Source: Climacteris rufus
Taxonomy: Eukaryota; Chordata; Aves; Passeriformes; Climacteridae
DNA length: 64,000 bases
Assembly: GCA_013398175.1 (NCBI GenBank)
Contig: VZRZ01002579.1
Coordinates: 390,232 to 454,231, forward strand
Reading direction: 5' to 3'
Shown here: one piece after another, positions 10,818 through 23,200 of the stretch
Numbering within the stretch: position 1 is the first letter of the stretch
Layout: each line of letters opens with the position of its first letter
Notes under the pieces: model-generated
Seen by the model: the letters and a program-made list of their open reading frames with translations, nothing else
Databases searched by the model: none
What the model was told of the DNA's origin: nothing
Made by a program: the position numbers and the translations under genes

Positions 10818-10823
10818 GCAGGG
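10818..10823. repeat. Right target-site duplication GCAGGG
   Basis: Exact match to 10226-10231; the pair defines both ends of the LTR. Confidence 0.88.
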
Positions 10824-12234
10824 AAATGACACTGGACTGAGCACTATTTGGGAAGTGAGCTCTGCATAAAGTAAATTGAATATACTAATGTACAAGCTTG
10901 GTAAAGAAATCCTAACTGTGTATATAAAATATTTCCTTGATGAGTAGTCAGCAGCTCTGGTTTCTGTTTGAATTCCTCCCTCCACTGTCATTCATCTAGG
11001 AAACCAGATTGGAAAAGATTAATTTCTGGAATTACCAGATTTACTGGGACAAACAGAAGTACATTTACTGTGAAGAAACACTTTCTGAAAGAGGCACTGA
11101 TGGTGTCATGTCAGATGGGGAAGAAACTGTTAGTCCATGTCAGAAAGAAAGAAAGAGTAGTTGAAAAGGTCAGGATGCACTGAAGAAGCATCATGGGTTT
11201 TTTCCCCCAGAAGATTCCACCTGCTTAATATGAAAAATGACACTTGAATATCAGACATGCACAAAGAGCAATGCTTGATCATTTAGGTACAAACATCTGA
11301 TATATGTGGCCTGGAAATGTCCAGAAGAGCTATTCCTGCCTTGAATGAACCCGGAGGAACACTGCTCTCTACAGGGAAAACGAGGACATAGAATGGCCTT
11401 GAGTGTGGTGTAGCTGTGGTATCCTGACATGTCTGTCTCATTTTGCCAACCAATTTTAAAAAATAAGCATCACATCATCTGAAGAAACTACTTTTGTATT
11501 TAAGAGACTCTTTTCTCCTTAATAACCAAAAGAAGGGAATGAATTCTTTTAAAAAGTTATCTAAATATATCCATTATTGGATGAACATGCTCACTTTGTT
11601 ACTTGCAAGACAATAGACAACTGCTTATTGAATAAATGTTAGAGTAAAAGGGGGGTTTAATTATGAATTATTTTCGTGGGAATCTGTAGTTGTGGTAGTG
11701 AAATAAAACAAATACTTTGAATTAAAAAAATTAACTAATCATTGGCATCTAAAGAAAAAAATTTCAGAGGTGCTTATTGAAGGCATTGTTAAATGCCACA
11801 ATTTATCATAAAACATGAAAGAAAACGAGCTGTAAGAAACCACAGTAAAAGGGAGATAATATTTTCTTACATTACAAACTTTTGGAAGAGCTCAGTTTCT
11901 GCTTTTTGGGGGCAAGTATTTCCTTCTCCATCTTTAACCTTCCAGTAGGACAAAGGTACTGCAAAAATACTTTAGATAAGCAGCATATAAACAGTACATA
12001 ACTCCCTGACAAGACATAGGAGAAGAAAGAGAGACAAGCCTGGAAGCAGACAACATGCCACTTCAATGTAACCTGCAGTCACTAGCATAACAAATATTTT
12101 TGCTGTGCACACTTTCTTATAAATAAAATAACACAAAAAAAGATAGACTAAACTAAAAGCCTTGAACTTTTCTGGATTTCCACATAATGTCAAATTTGAG
12201 AAACACTGCTTCAGGTGAACAAAGGACTACAGCA
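10824..12234. other. Unique AT-rich non-coding DNA
   Basis: No gene or known repeat recognised. The frames at 10968-11183 (plus) and 11872-12193 (minus) have no domain signature. Confidence 0.5.
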
Positions 12235-13510
12235 CCTATATCCTCCTGGAAGCTATGCTAAGGCACACGGAAAATAAGGAGGTGACTGGTGACAGTCAAC
12301 ATAACTTCACTAAGGGAAAATCATGCCTGACAAAATTAGTGGCTTTCTACAATGGTGTGACAGTGTTGGTGGATACAAAAGGTAACTGATTTCATCTACT
12401 TGGACTTGTTCAAAGCATTTTAAACTGTCCCACACGACATCCTTGTCTCTAAACTGGAGAGACATGGATTTAATGGATGGACTAATCAGTGAATAAAAAA
12501 TCTGGATAGTTGCACTCAAAGAGTTCAGGTCAATGGCTCTGTGTCCAAAGGGACACCAGTGATGAGTGGATGTTCCTCAGGGAACTGGGACTGGGACCAG
12601 TACTGTTTAACAGCTTTGTTGGTGACATGGACAGTGGGACTAAGAGCACCCTTGGCAAGTTTGCTGGTGACACTGAATTGTGTGGTGCAATTGACATGCT
12701 GGAGGGAAGGGATGCCATCCAGAGGGGACTGGACAGGCTCGAGAGGAGGGACTGTGAAAACCTCATTAAGTTCAACAAGGCCAAATGCAAGGTCCTTCAC
12801 CTGGGTTGGGGTAATTGCAAACATGGATACAGGCTGGGCAGAGAATGGATTGAGAGCAGCCCTGAGGAGAAGGATTTGGAGGCATTGAATGTAGAGAAGC
12901 TGAATAAGACCTGGCAGCCCAGAGAGCGAATCACATTCTGAGCTTCATCAAAAGAAGTGTAGCCAGCAGGTCAATGGAAATGATTTTCCCATTCAACTGC
13001 TCTCATGAGCCCAACCTGGAATATTGTGTCCCCTCTCTGGGGCTGTCAAAATAAGGACTACACAGATCTGCTGGAGCATGTCCAGAGAAGAGACATGAAG
13101 ATGACCAGAGTACTGAAACATCTCTCCTATAAATATAGGCTGACAGAGTTGAGTTCATCCAGCCTGGAGAAAGCTGCAGGGATACCTTATTGCTGTCTTC
13201 CAATACTTAAAAATTTATACAAGAAAGCTGAAGAGTGACTTTTTACAGGGGTATGTATGGATAGAACAAGGGGAATAGTTTTAAACTGAAAGAGAGTAGG
13301 TTTTGATGATATATTGGGCAGAAATTCTTTATTGTAAACATGGTGAGACACTGGCACTGGTTACCCAGAGCTGTTGTGGATGCCATGTCTCTGGAAGTGT
13401 TCAATGCCAAGTTGGATGGGGCTTTGAGCAACATCCTCTGGTTGAAGGGGGCTGGGAACTAACAGATCTTTAAAGTTCCTTCTGACTCAAATCTTTCCAT
13501 GATGCTGTGT
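12235..13510 (+). mobile_element. 5'-truncated CR1 LINE (third RT-bearing copy)
   Basis: Plus-strand CR1 running from upstream of the RT core through the ORF2 C-terminus to a worn 3' end (AAAGTTCCTTCTGACTC, then ATGATGCTGTG) at about 13510. The left border is approximate, because the first recognisable CR1 coding sequence is around 12240. It is diverged and broken by stops and frameshifts. The 3' UTR segment that reads TGGTTACCCAGAGCTGTTGTGGATGCC is intact enough to recognise as CR1. Confidence 0.9.
12300..13238 (+). pseudogene. CR1 ORF2 reverse transcriptase remnant
   Basis: Conceptual fragments in order: SQHNFTKGKSCLTKLVAFYN, then DFIYLDLFKAF (motif A Asp kept) followed at once by a stop. 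Next is HDILVSKLERHGF, then a frame change through the motif B region near 12560-12600. The frame at 12510-12941 carries motif C as FAGD, where the first catalytic Asp of FADD is Gly. It continues through LIKFNKAKCKVLHLGWGN, the expected region downstream of the RT core. The frame at 13005-13238 holds the ORF2 C-terminal end (SSLEKAAG). It is inactive on three counts: stops, frameshift and loss of a catalytic residue. Confidence 0.85.
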
Positions 13511-13726
13511 ATTTCAGTTCTTCAGTATGAAGCAAATTTTAGTAATGAATGGAACCAGTAGCTATTTGAAATCTACACAGAATATTGGGGGGGTTGGGAA
13601 TTTTTAAAGAAAATATGTATCTGTTAATTATATCTCAAAAATACTATTTCAATAGTCCTTATTTCAGTATCATTGTTATCCTCCATTAAGTAATAAAGAC
13701 ACTGTAGGTCATATAAATGTCATTTT

Positions 13727-13832
13727 ATGTATGTATATGTTTGTATATAGATGTTTTGTATATATATGTATATACATATAGATGTATACTATGTGTATAT
13801 ATATATATGTATATATATGTATGTATGTAGAT
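13727..13832. repeat. TA/TATG-rich microsatellite
   Basis: About 105 bp of interrupted TATG, TATA and GTATATA units, including runs of (TA)n near 13798-13808. The mixture is strongly self-complementary. Confidence 0.85.
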
Positions 13833-14790
13833 GTTTTTATGAGATGCTGGCTATCATATATTTATAGGAAGATAACTTATATTTCCAAGAAATAAAGGGC
13901 AAACGTATGGAAAATTCAAGGCAAAACTTTCTTGGGTTACCTTTATCTTTGCAATTCTATTCATTTTAAAATTTGAGCAGGTAAAAGCAAAATGTTTGAC
14001 TAAGCTTCAAATCTGGGCAACTCTGGCAATTTCTGGAGTAAGATCTCATATAAGACAGATGTTTTACAGTTTTTTATTATCTTCTTGTAGTTTTGTACCC
14101 AATGACCAGTTAAAGACAATAGCCATTTTACTGATCTGTGTTCCAGACATTTTTGGTTTTCTCTTTTATGACATGAAAAAAAACAGCCAAAACTATAAAA
14201 GGCATATAACAAACTACTATTCCATACCACTGTCTAAGATCATCTGGATTTCTCCCATTGTTAGTGTATCCCAAACATTCCAAAACAATGAAAAATGTTA
14301 TTATCCTACCTCAGATCAAAATAGATTATTTTAGTTCTCTCAACTGCTATGAAAATAATCTATACTGTAGAATGGATAGCTATTTTAATGCATGTTTTGT
14401 TGAACTAGTCACAACATGCTTCATTTGGTACACGGGGGCGCTGATGTTACGTTGCTTGTCTGATGTTTTGTTTTTTAACAAAAAGTAAGAGCTTCTATAT
14501 TTTTTACTCTTGGCTTGGATACCACTCCTGGGCACAAGCTAAATCTTTTAGGATTTTTACCTCTCTACTATACTGTAGCTCAAAAGCAACCTGACAGCAG
14601 TAGCAATTTCTCAGTTATTTTACTTCTTGTTAGTATTGTAACACTTCAGTAATGTTCTTGTGTTCTCTGGATTGGTTGGCTATGGGAAAATAATTTACCC
14701 TTCAATACTCTTTACAGAACTGCCCTGACTTGTAAGCGATCTTTAGATTTAGAGATATCTTGCTGATGCTGACCAAAAAGTACTGTACGA
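13833..14790. other. Unique AT-rich non-coding DNA
   Basis: No recognised feature. The 112-residue plus frame at 13996-14334 is AT-driven (rich in Ile, Lys, Asn, Tyr and Phe), and a similar-length frame opposes it on the other strand. I do not call it a gene. Confidence 0.5.
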
Positions 14791-14862
14791 TGGGCCTGCT
14801 CTGAGCAGTGCGATGGACTAGATGAATTCCAGACATCCTTTCCAGACTCTATGGTTCCATGT
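14791..14862 (+). mobile_element. CR1 LINE 3'-terminal scrap
   Basis: About 70 bp matching the CR1 extreme 3' end: GGGCCTGCTCTGAGCAG, then GATGGACTAGATGA, a degraded CCTTTCCAGACTCTATG and GGTTCCATG. Only the end of the 3' UTR is left. Confidence 0.75.
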
Positions 14863-15097
14863 CTCTACGTTCATCTTACACTTACATGCATGAGTACTTA
14901 TGATATGTGTAGTCCTACCTTTAAGAAACCCATACTTTGGAACTACTTTCTAATCGAGAATGATTTCTAGTGTTACTGTTCCTGTAATGCCACTTACGTT
15001 TATCTCAATTACAGTAAGAGTATGAAACAATCCTACTGCACCTTTGGAGCAGCTGGAATCTGTTATCTTCTCTTTGCTGTATTGTCAACACGACGGA

Positions 15098-15111
15098 CCC
15101 AACATGTTGGG
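15098..15111. repeat. Perfect 14-bp palindrome
   Basis: CCCAACATGTTGGG, identical to its reverse complement. One such site in 64 kb is not far from chance; no function is claimed. Confidence 0.7.
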
Positions 15112-18100
15112 AGGATGCGAGCTGGATAAACATGAAGTCAAAGCAGCCCAACAAAAACACTGGCATCTTGTGCAATCATGCAGTTAGCATATGGGTGAAT
15201 GCAAAAGAATTCTCTCTTTTTCTTTGGCCTGCTTATCAATGCCTTTGTGTATAGAACAAAGCAGATAACACATCTTGCCAATACACAGTATCAATACCTG
15301 ATCCATATTGATCATTAGTCAGGGGCAGCTGACTGAGAGACAGAGTAGAAGAATAAGGTACTCAGTGCATGTGCATGTCAGTGTAGACATGAAGAAAAGG
15401 AATAGACAGCGCCTTCTCTTTCCAAATTATAGGAAGATGGTTAGATTTTTAACAAACTATCCTACATGCAGAAGTCACAACTTGCTCTCACAAGAAAATG
15501 CAAAATGAAGCAGCCCTTCTCATGCTGATTGTACTTTATTCAATAAGGATAATGTCTGGTGAGATCTTTGAAATTTATCAAGAGAGAACAGAGACAGTGA
15601 TGTCAAAATTTATTACTCAGTTACTTCAGTTTCCTGCAAAGTTAGCACGCTCCCTTAGAGTTCTCATACAGTTTCTGCAAAATAGCATGTGGCATTTTAT
15701 CTTTTCAAATCATTACCTTACATTCTTTTCTCCTACTCTAAAAGTGGAGCCTATTAAGAGAAAATTATTGAAAAGTGTTTAATCCGGATTTGTGCTGTTA
15801 TTTGGTAAAAGATAATGGCAGAGGCTGCACTCCACTTCAGACATATCAATCTTTTTAATTACATGCCAGTGGTAATATTTCTATGAATTTCTAAACCAGA
15901 AAATGAAAAGCAGATGAGTCTATTCTGCTATAAAGGATTGTGTGTTAACTCTTCACCATTCTATTAAGAAATTATAAACTACAGGAATTTCTAGCAATGA
16001 AAACAGAGACAGTAAAAATGATGTAACCTGGCTTCTATTCTCATAATTAAGTAAATAAAAAATACCATGTCCCTAATGCCTCTTTTTGGTCTGTCAATAT
16101 AAGCAGAATTTAACAATAGAGGAGTATTTGACTACTTCAGTTGTCTGGTTAGTGAAACTTAGACATTCATGGCCTACTGTCCTACTTTGAGGAAACCCAG
16201 TGTAATCAGAAATTGTGTATAAAAATCCAGCCTGGTGAAGATGAATGTGAAATACATGCTTTCATCCCAGGAATAAGAATAATTTTCCTCAAAATACTGA
16301 CCATGCAGAAATTGGAATTGTAATCTCTACAGTCAATACATATACATGCATGTGTTTATGTATATTTTATTTTAATGTGATGCTACTGAACAAAAGCCAA
16401 ACCGATTTTTTTCATTTGTATTTGGACACCCAAACACCCTTTGTCTAATGTGAAAAATGTCTGGCTTACAGTCAAATTATGAGGAATTGACAGTGTACCA
16501 GACCGGTTAAAATAAAGCTAATATCTAGGCATCTGAACATTACTGAAGTTTTAACTGTAGGTCAGATATTGAGTCATAATTTGTATAAGCAGACAATACT
16601 AGACAATTAAAAGCATCTAAGATGTCATATATCTCCTTTTGGCTATAATCTATACATAGAAAAACAAAAACCACATATATGCCATCACAAACACACATCT
16701 ATGTATAAATGTGGAAATAAACTTATGTAAAGCTGTGTAGGATTTCCATGTGTACATCTATACACCAGTTTCTTCTCTAGGTAGTACCTTTTTTAGAGTC
16801 TGAAGAAAACTACTATCCCAATTAAACCATTCCTGCTCAATCATAGGAAGATTTGCTATGTTTGAACCTTCACTAGGCAAATGTGGGCTCTTTTCTGTGT
16901 TTTTTTCCCTTTTGTGTGTGATTCAAAGGCAAGGGAGGAAACACCTGATTTTGACACAAACTTAGAAGTTTCAGAGCAAAGAAACAAAAGCATCCTACTC
17001 TGCAACAAGTAGCTGTGGTGGGAACCCACTTCATTGAGTACAGCTCTGCTCTGCTGTCCTATGCATGTATATCAGTTGCCAAATGCATAATTAAAGATGC
17101 ATTCATGCAGAGATGGTGGTGGAATAAAATAGTTTTTGTATGAAGAATCTTGTTTTTCAGGCTTGGGAATCTACTTACGTAACAACAAAAGCCATGAAGA
17201 CTGAATACAAGCCTCCAATCATGGTAAGAAACAATATGCTTGAAGTCCATGCCTCGTGAGATGAGAAAGGACAAATGTGTGTATCTCACCAACCACTGCC
17301 TTTGAGTATGGTTTTAATTAAAAAAATCTCTCTGTGAATTGTGCCAACTCAGAATAGGACAGAAAAACTTGCTTTTTTAGTTGTCCAATTGTTCTCTCTT
17401 TGTCCTAGGCTGTACACTGCAGTTTGCATCACAGCTGCTGCAATTGCTTGGACTTGCAAGGTGACAAATCTTCAGAGAATTTTGGGGATTGTTTAGAATT
17501 ACACACATGATCAATACAATTGAAGTTAATACACTGGTGCCTTTAGGCTCAAATGAACAGCATTTACAGTAACAAGACCTGAGCAAGCCAGAGGAAGACA
17601 ATTTTGTAAGATATTGAAAATTTATTTGTAATTCTTTGACCTCTTTCCTAATACAGCCACTTAAGACCAACCTCAAAAAATCTTATTCATATTCTGAATG
17701 GATTGCAACTGGGTCTCAAAAGCAAATTCTTCACTATTGACTGTCTGTCACTGTACATTTACATTTATCATTTATTACCGTGATTGTTTTTAATAGCAAG
17801 CCAGTAAAATTTTGGTCTTTAAACCTATCACTACTTGTCATTCTGGTCTGCCATTCCACCTAGATGATTCTAAGAAGAACTGTGACTATTGCTACATTCA
17901 AATATATCAAAATTTTTTCAGAAATTCATATCAGCTGCAGTGGGGCCAAAAGACAACACTAGTTCATATGCAAGAAGCAAACAAAAATAGATATGCGAAA
18001 GCTGATCTCTTATTTAGAGGATTTAATATAACTGAAAACAAATCATCCTCTACCCATGTAACTAAGAAGCCCGTCTCTGTTTTGAAGAGACCCAAATTGC

Positions 18101-18450
18101 CTTGTTAACGAAACTTATGCAATTGCTGACATGTGACTTTAGCCAATAACTTCCTGCTGAATAAATGCTGAGGGCATTCCTGACATTCCTGGCCAAGCTT
18201 TGGCGGCTCTGTCCGTCCCAGTTCTGTACAGAATGCTGAGCTGCACCCGCGTAGAAGCCAGCTGGTGTCAGCACATGCTGGAATTTCCAGACATATATGG
18301 ACAACACTCATATGTGAACACGGTGTTCATCACCCCCGCATGCGAACCAGGACAGGAACATGCTGAAGTCTCAAGTTATGGATTTCCAATGGGGCCATCA
18401 CACAAATCCAGCACTTTCATTTCGTAGCTACATCTCCAAGGCAGAGAGAT

Positions 18451-18542
18451 GTTTTTCTCCTTCTTTTTTTTTTGGGAGTTTTCTTGTTTTGTTTTGTTGT
18501 TTGGTTTTGTAATTGCTGTTGTTGTTTTTTTTGGTTTTTTTA
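18451..18542. repeat. T-rich (TTTTG-like) tract
   Basis: Low-complexity T/G-rich sequence with GTTTT, GTTG and TTTTTT runs. Confidence 0.8.
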
Positions 18543-20227
18543 ATTAAATAGAGTGGAACTTCTTTAAATAAGGTGGAACTTATTCCAAATATTTCAGGGT
18601 TTTATAATTTTTTTAAGCCTTTGAGAGAAATATTCTGTATCTGCAATAAAGTTCATTTTTCCCAGCAAACTGATTAAAATTATCACTCATGTTATTTAAC
18701 AACTTTTATCTCCTTCAAAATGTTTTCTCTTTACAAGTCTGATTTAAATGAAATAAGAAAAATAAAATAAACATTGATTTTACACCTTCATCTTGCATGT
18801 CTGTGGAATGCTACTGTTTTCACTAAATGCTTGAATAGTCATAAAGGTATATTTATGACTTCTTTCAGCATAGAAAAATGAACATTCCCATTCAGAGTCA
18901 CTAGTAAGTTTTCTTTGGAAGGCAGAAATATCAAATGTGCATGAAAAGTTCTTTATCAACAGAGCATTTTTGGCAGCCAGTTATAAATGTGTTGCCACCC
19001 TTTTCTTCAACAAGTACTGACCGCCCATTTCTTTCATTCCTTCCCAGAAGTTCTGCCTACTCTGAAAGTGCATTCATGTTACTTTAAATAAGGAAGGACT
19101 CAAATAACAAAATACATCCCTCCTGCCCCTCATTCACTTTCTGTCATCTCAGATCCAGTGTTGTTTCCAGTGGTGTTTTGTTTGTATATAAGACTTGTTA
19201 TTTATGCTCTTTCCCTAGTCTGCATTGACTGCATGTGTGCTGAAGGTTTCTGCATTTTCCTTGGTCTTCTTCTAGAGATTTAACCATTTCTTAGGTTTTT
19301 TTTCAATAACCTCTAGTATTTTCATTCAACCTCCAACATTTTTATATAGATTGCCACTCCTTATTTACATTGTCATGAGGTCCCTGGGACTTTGAATTAT
19401 GTTGCATATGTAGAATAGGCACCACCCATAAGATGGATTCTAAGTATGGAATAATACTGAATATTACTAGAATGGTTTGCTGCTGTAGGTGATCCCAGTC
19501 AAAATGTCAGGTAGAGAAAATAAAGTATTCCAGCATGGACCGAGACTTCTCAAATTGGAAGACATGCTACAAATACTAATTTTTCTCAAAGGCATGTTCT
19601 GACACTATTTGCCTCAAGCCATCATTTATATGCAGAAGCATCCAGCTGAATTTACATGTCAGCTAAGGGAGAATTAGGGGGTTTACATAGCATACAAAAA
19701 TTAGTCAATTGACCATAAAAAGATATCATTAACATGACCTACTTCTTTCTCTGTGTTCCTCATGAATGGCTCACAAAGAGAGTTTATTAGTTTTGATGAG
19801 AAGCACAACAAAAACATAGAAATAAGGTGTATATATATAAAAGATGCCATAAGAAACAGAACAAGTTTCACAGTGGAAGTACCCAGAAATAATTCAAATG
19901 TCTATGATGAAATATGACTTTAAAACATTGATTTGTTCCATCACAAAGCATTTAAGAACTATAATTTAAATTAAAAATGTGAAAAAGCTAAATACACAAT
20001 GGTGCAACAATAGATTAGTATCTTATTATTCTTATGCAGCAAATCCCAATATATTGGCTCTGAACTTGTCCCAGCTCTAGTTTCTGAGGCAGAGATTTTC
20101 TTCTTACTTTATGTTTATTAGTACTTAGCATCGTGGGCCAGTGGCTAAGGCCAGGAGTCCCTACGAAGACCAGGAGTACAAACAATAAGTATTTTAACTA
20201 AATAGGTAGAGGTAAATGAAATAATGC

Positions 20228-20298
20228 TTATTTTATTTTATTTTATTTTATTTTATTTTATTTTATTTATTTATTTTGTTTTATTTTATTGTATTTTA
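20228..20298. repeat. (TTTTA)n pentamer microsatellite
   Basis: Roughly fourteen TTTTA units, with one TTTA/TTTG interruption near 20267-20280. The first ten or so units are essentially perfect. Confidence 0.92.
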
Positions 20299-23200
20299 CC
20301 AAGGAATATCTATTCATGAATCACTGTAATGTCCAGCACACATGCATGTAGCAAAACATACACCAAGCTACTTTAAAAAGAAAGACCTTTTCACTGAAAT
20401 GTTCACTGTCTAAGCTAGGATAACGTGCATATCTAAGAAAGAAAGTGAAAACAGGATAAAAGTAAAACCCTTGGATTAACATGGTAATCACAGGACATCC
20501 CTTGCTTATTTTTGCTCTATTTCTGCTAAATGGAGATGAGCAAGTCCAACCAAGGATTAAGTGAAACCCAGCAGAACATCCAACAATTGCTTTTGAACAA
20601 CATACTGTTCTAAAAACTTGAAGCTTCCTTATAGGAAAATGTTAGGAATTATTCCCAGTCAGCTAATGTCCTGGTAAAAGTATTTTTCACTAAGATACCT
20701 CAGGTAACATTAAAACTAAAAATGTTCTCTGAAGCCAGAAACTGTTACTTGTTACTTAAGCATTTACAAATACTCTCAATTAAATAAAATTGCATCAAAA
20801 TGTCCTGTTTCATCAGATAGAACTTTCATCATCAGTCATTTTTTGGTGACAAATTTGGCCTGAGGAGAAAGGCCACCAGTGCTGTCTCTCATTTCATTGT
20901 CCAGTATGACTGCTCCGCTGTTTGTAATCCATTATCACATCATGGATGTTTCTAAACTGACGTTTAGCTAACATATATATTTCCTGTATATATTTTCTGT
21001 TTCAGCCAGAAGAGTTTCTTCAAATCTTTAACACATTTTCATTTGTCCATACCCTCCTGGCACATTTGCTTCACGGGCATTCCTGTGGATATTCCACAGA
21101 ATATCTCACAGGATTTCACAGTGTCAAGGAGACAGCATAGGTAGCAGAGAGAATCAGTGACAGTCATGCAACAGAGTTAACACAATAAACAAACATGGTA
21201 ATACTGCATCACTCTTTGTGGCCATAATCAAGAAAAGTCCAATAAACTTGACATGCAAAAGTGGTTATTGTGCGTTTCCTGAATGATTCTTTCTGTAGCA
21301 ACAGCAAAACATTAAGGAAGAAAAATCAATGATCTTACAGGTCAAGGGTCTCCAGAAACATGAAAACTTAAAACAGTCCTGGAAGGTGATGACACACAAG
21401 AGATTTTAAACAACAAAAAACCCTGATGTGCAATGTTTTAGCACCATATTAATCTGATTTAATTCTTTTATCCTATATCCTTCACATAAGCAATTTGCCC
21501 ACAGTTCAGTAGGGTGTTACTGGTGCAACACTAGGGACGATTACCTTTGACAGCAAATGGCTTTGTCCCCATCCCCCACTGCATTCTATAGGAAATCTGA
21601 CAACAGGTAACATGCTGATGGGGAAGTCGTGCAGGGGGTACTGAGGGCTGAACAATGAAAAGTTCCTGCAGGAGGTACCTTTCAATAATGAAAGCCGTAG
21701 AGCGGAAATCCTCTTGTGTGATGCAAAGAAACTTCAATGGTTTTTTTTAAATAGTGGGAATGGTTTCACAGAATTTGGTTTGTGGATCCACATGAGGCTT
21801 GCTAATAAGGACCAAAAAGCCTTATACACACCTGATGGTGTCTTTTCTTCTCAAGATACTGTTTTTAATTTTTACTTCTATCCATCTGCAGGAATTTATT
21901 CCTATACCTTTCTTTTGCACTCTTTTGTGGCTTTGTACAAATTTGTCAGGAAACATGGCTGCATATCAAGTATCTTTCCAGGCTGCAGTGTCTGCTGTGC
22001 CTGAGCCAGGCACACTAATAAGACCAAGGTATATTATTTTATGTTAATACCTGACATTTTTACAGAGCAAGATGAAAATACTCCTTTCAGATGTGAGCTG
22101 TCTTTCTAGTAGGGTTCTGGAGAAAAGAAATAGGCACCCTTCTTTTACAAGAATTGCAAAACAGATAGGAGAACTACAGTGCTTGTTGGAGGGAAAAATA
22201 TGTAGTAGCAAAACTTTGAGAAATGTAGCTTCTGAAACTGTAGAACTGTGTTATGCAAAAAAAAAAATTTCTATGGATGTGACTGCAATCTTAAATTAGT
22301 CTGTAGTTTGGCAGATCATGGGATAACTTAGGAGTTTTGTAAAATAAGTTTGACTCCAAATCCACACAAAATACAGAGTAGTCGCTAAATTTTTAAACAA
22401 GTCTAAACACAAGAGGTTTAGACCTTGACATATCTTTCTTTTTTTCACAGATCTTTAAAAGTTGTTTTTTTAATTATATGTATGGAGATAAGTGCATAGT
22501 ATAGTTTGTGAAAAAAATAAAACCACCTCATTGATTCTAAATAATTACATTTATTGATTCTAAATAGATATGATCAGCTGTGCTTCATACAAAGTAAGTA
22601 TATTGAAAGGAATTTCTTGTTCCAGAAACATCTCTGATTAGCATGCGGGTCACATTCAAGTAGAGAAAACATTTCTAAACACCACAGTTCTATTCTTCAA
22701 ACCTTCATCTTCTTCAGGATTACTCTTTCTGTTGAACCAGATATGGCAGAGTGCCAAACAGTGGACAATTTCTTGAAGATAGGAGGTTTCTCATGCCATA
22801 ACCTATTCTCGCTGGAACTTACCTTCAGTTAATGGCATGTAAAAAAAAACCAGTTATCCTTAATAACTAATTGAGACTTAAGAGCTATTAAATATAGCAC
22901 TCCAAGGCATATAAAGGCCAAATGACTGTCAACTGAAGAAAGGTTCAGCTTGGAAACATGACAGAAAACACAACTGGCCACAGTTCTTCTAACCATCAGG
23001 TGGAATCTTCTGTGTAGGAGGTCCTGACCTTGTGAAAGATAGACTCTGATTCAACTGCAGGTTTTGGGACTTGATGCAGAAACGGCTGAGTGAAACTGTG
23101 TGGCCTGAATTATGCAGCAGGTCAGACATCCTGTCCAGAACAGACTCTTCTGAGAAGGAAATTTATAAAAATAGTAACAGAAATATGTAACCCAGTGCGT

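Larger units (their letters stand above)
14863..20227. other. Unique AT-rich non-coding DNA
   Basis: About 5.4 kb with no recognised gene or transposable element. It includes a perfect 14-bp palindrome CCCAACATGTTGGG at 15098-15111. There is also a small patch with more CpG than its surroundings at 18180-18430 and a T-rich tract at 18451-18542. The frame at 18200-18427 is open through the CpG patch but shows no known domain. Confidence 0.5.

Noticed and set aside
10818..12234. Internal retroviral region downstream of the 10.2-kb LTR
   Set aside because: The right-hand GCAGGG duplication directly follows the LTR and no primer binding site, gag, pol or env sequence is present.
13996..14334. 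112-codon plus-strand frame
   Set aside because: AT-driven residue composition, an overlapping frame on the opposite strand and no domain signature.
20130..20180. Possible tRNA-like A-box (GTGGCTAAGG)
   Set aside because: No B-box at the right distance and no cloverleaf pairing; chance match.
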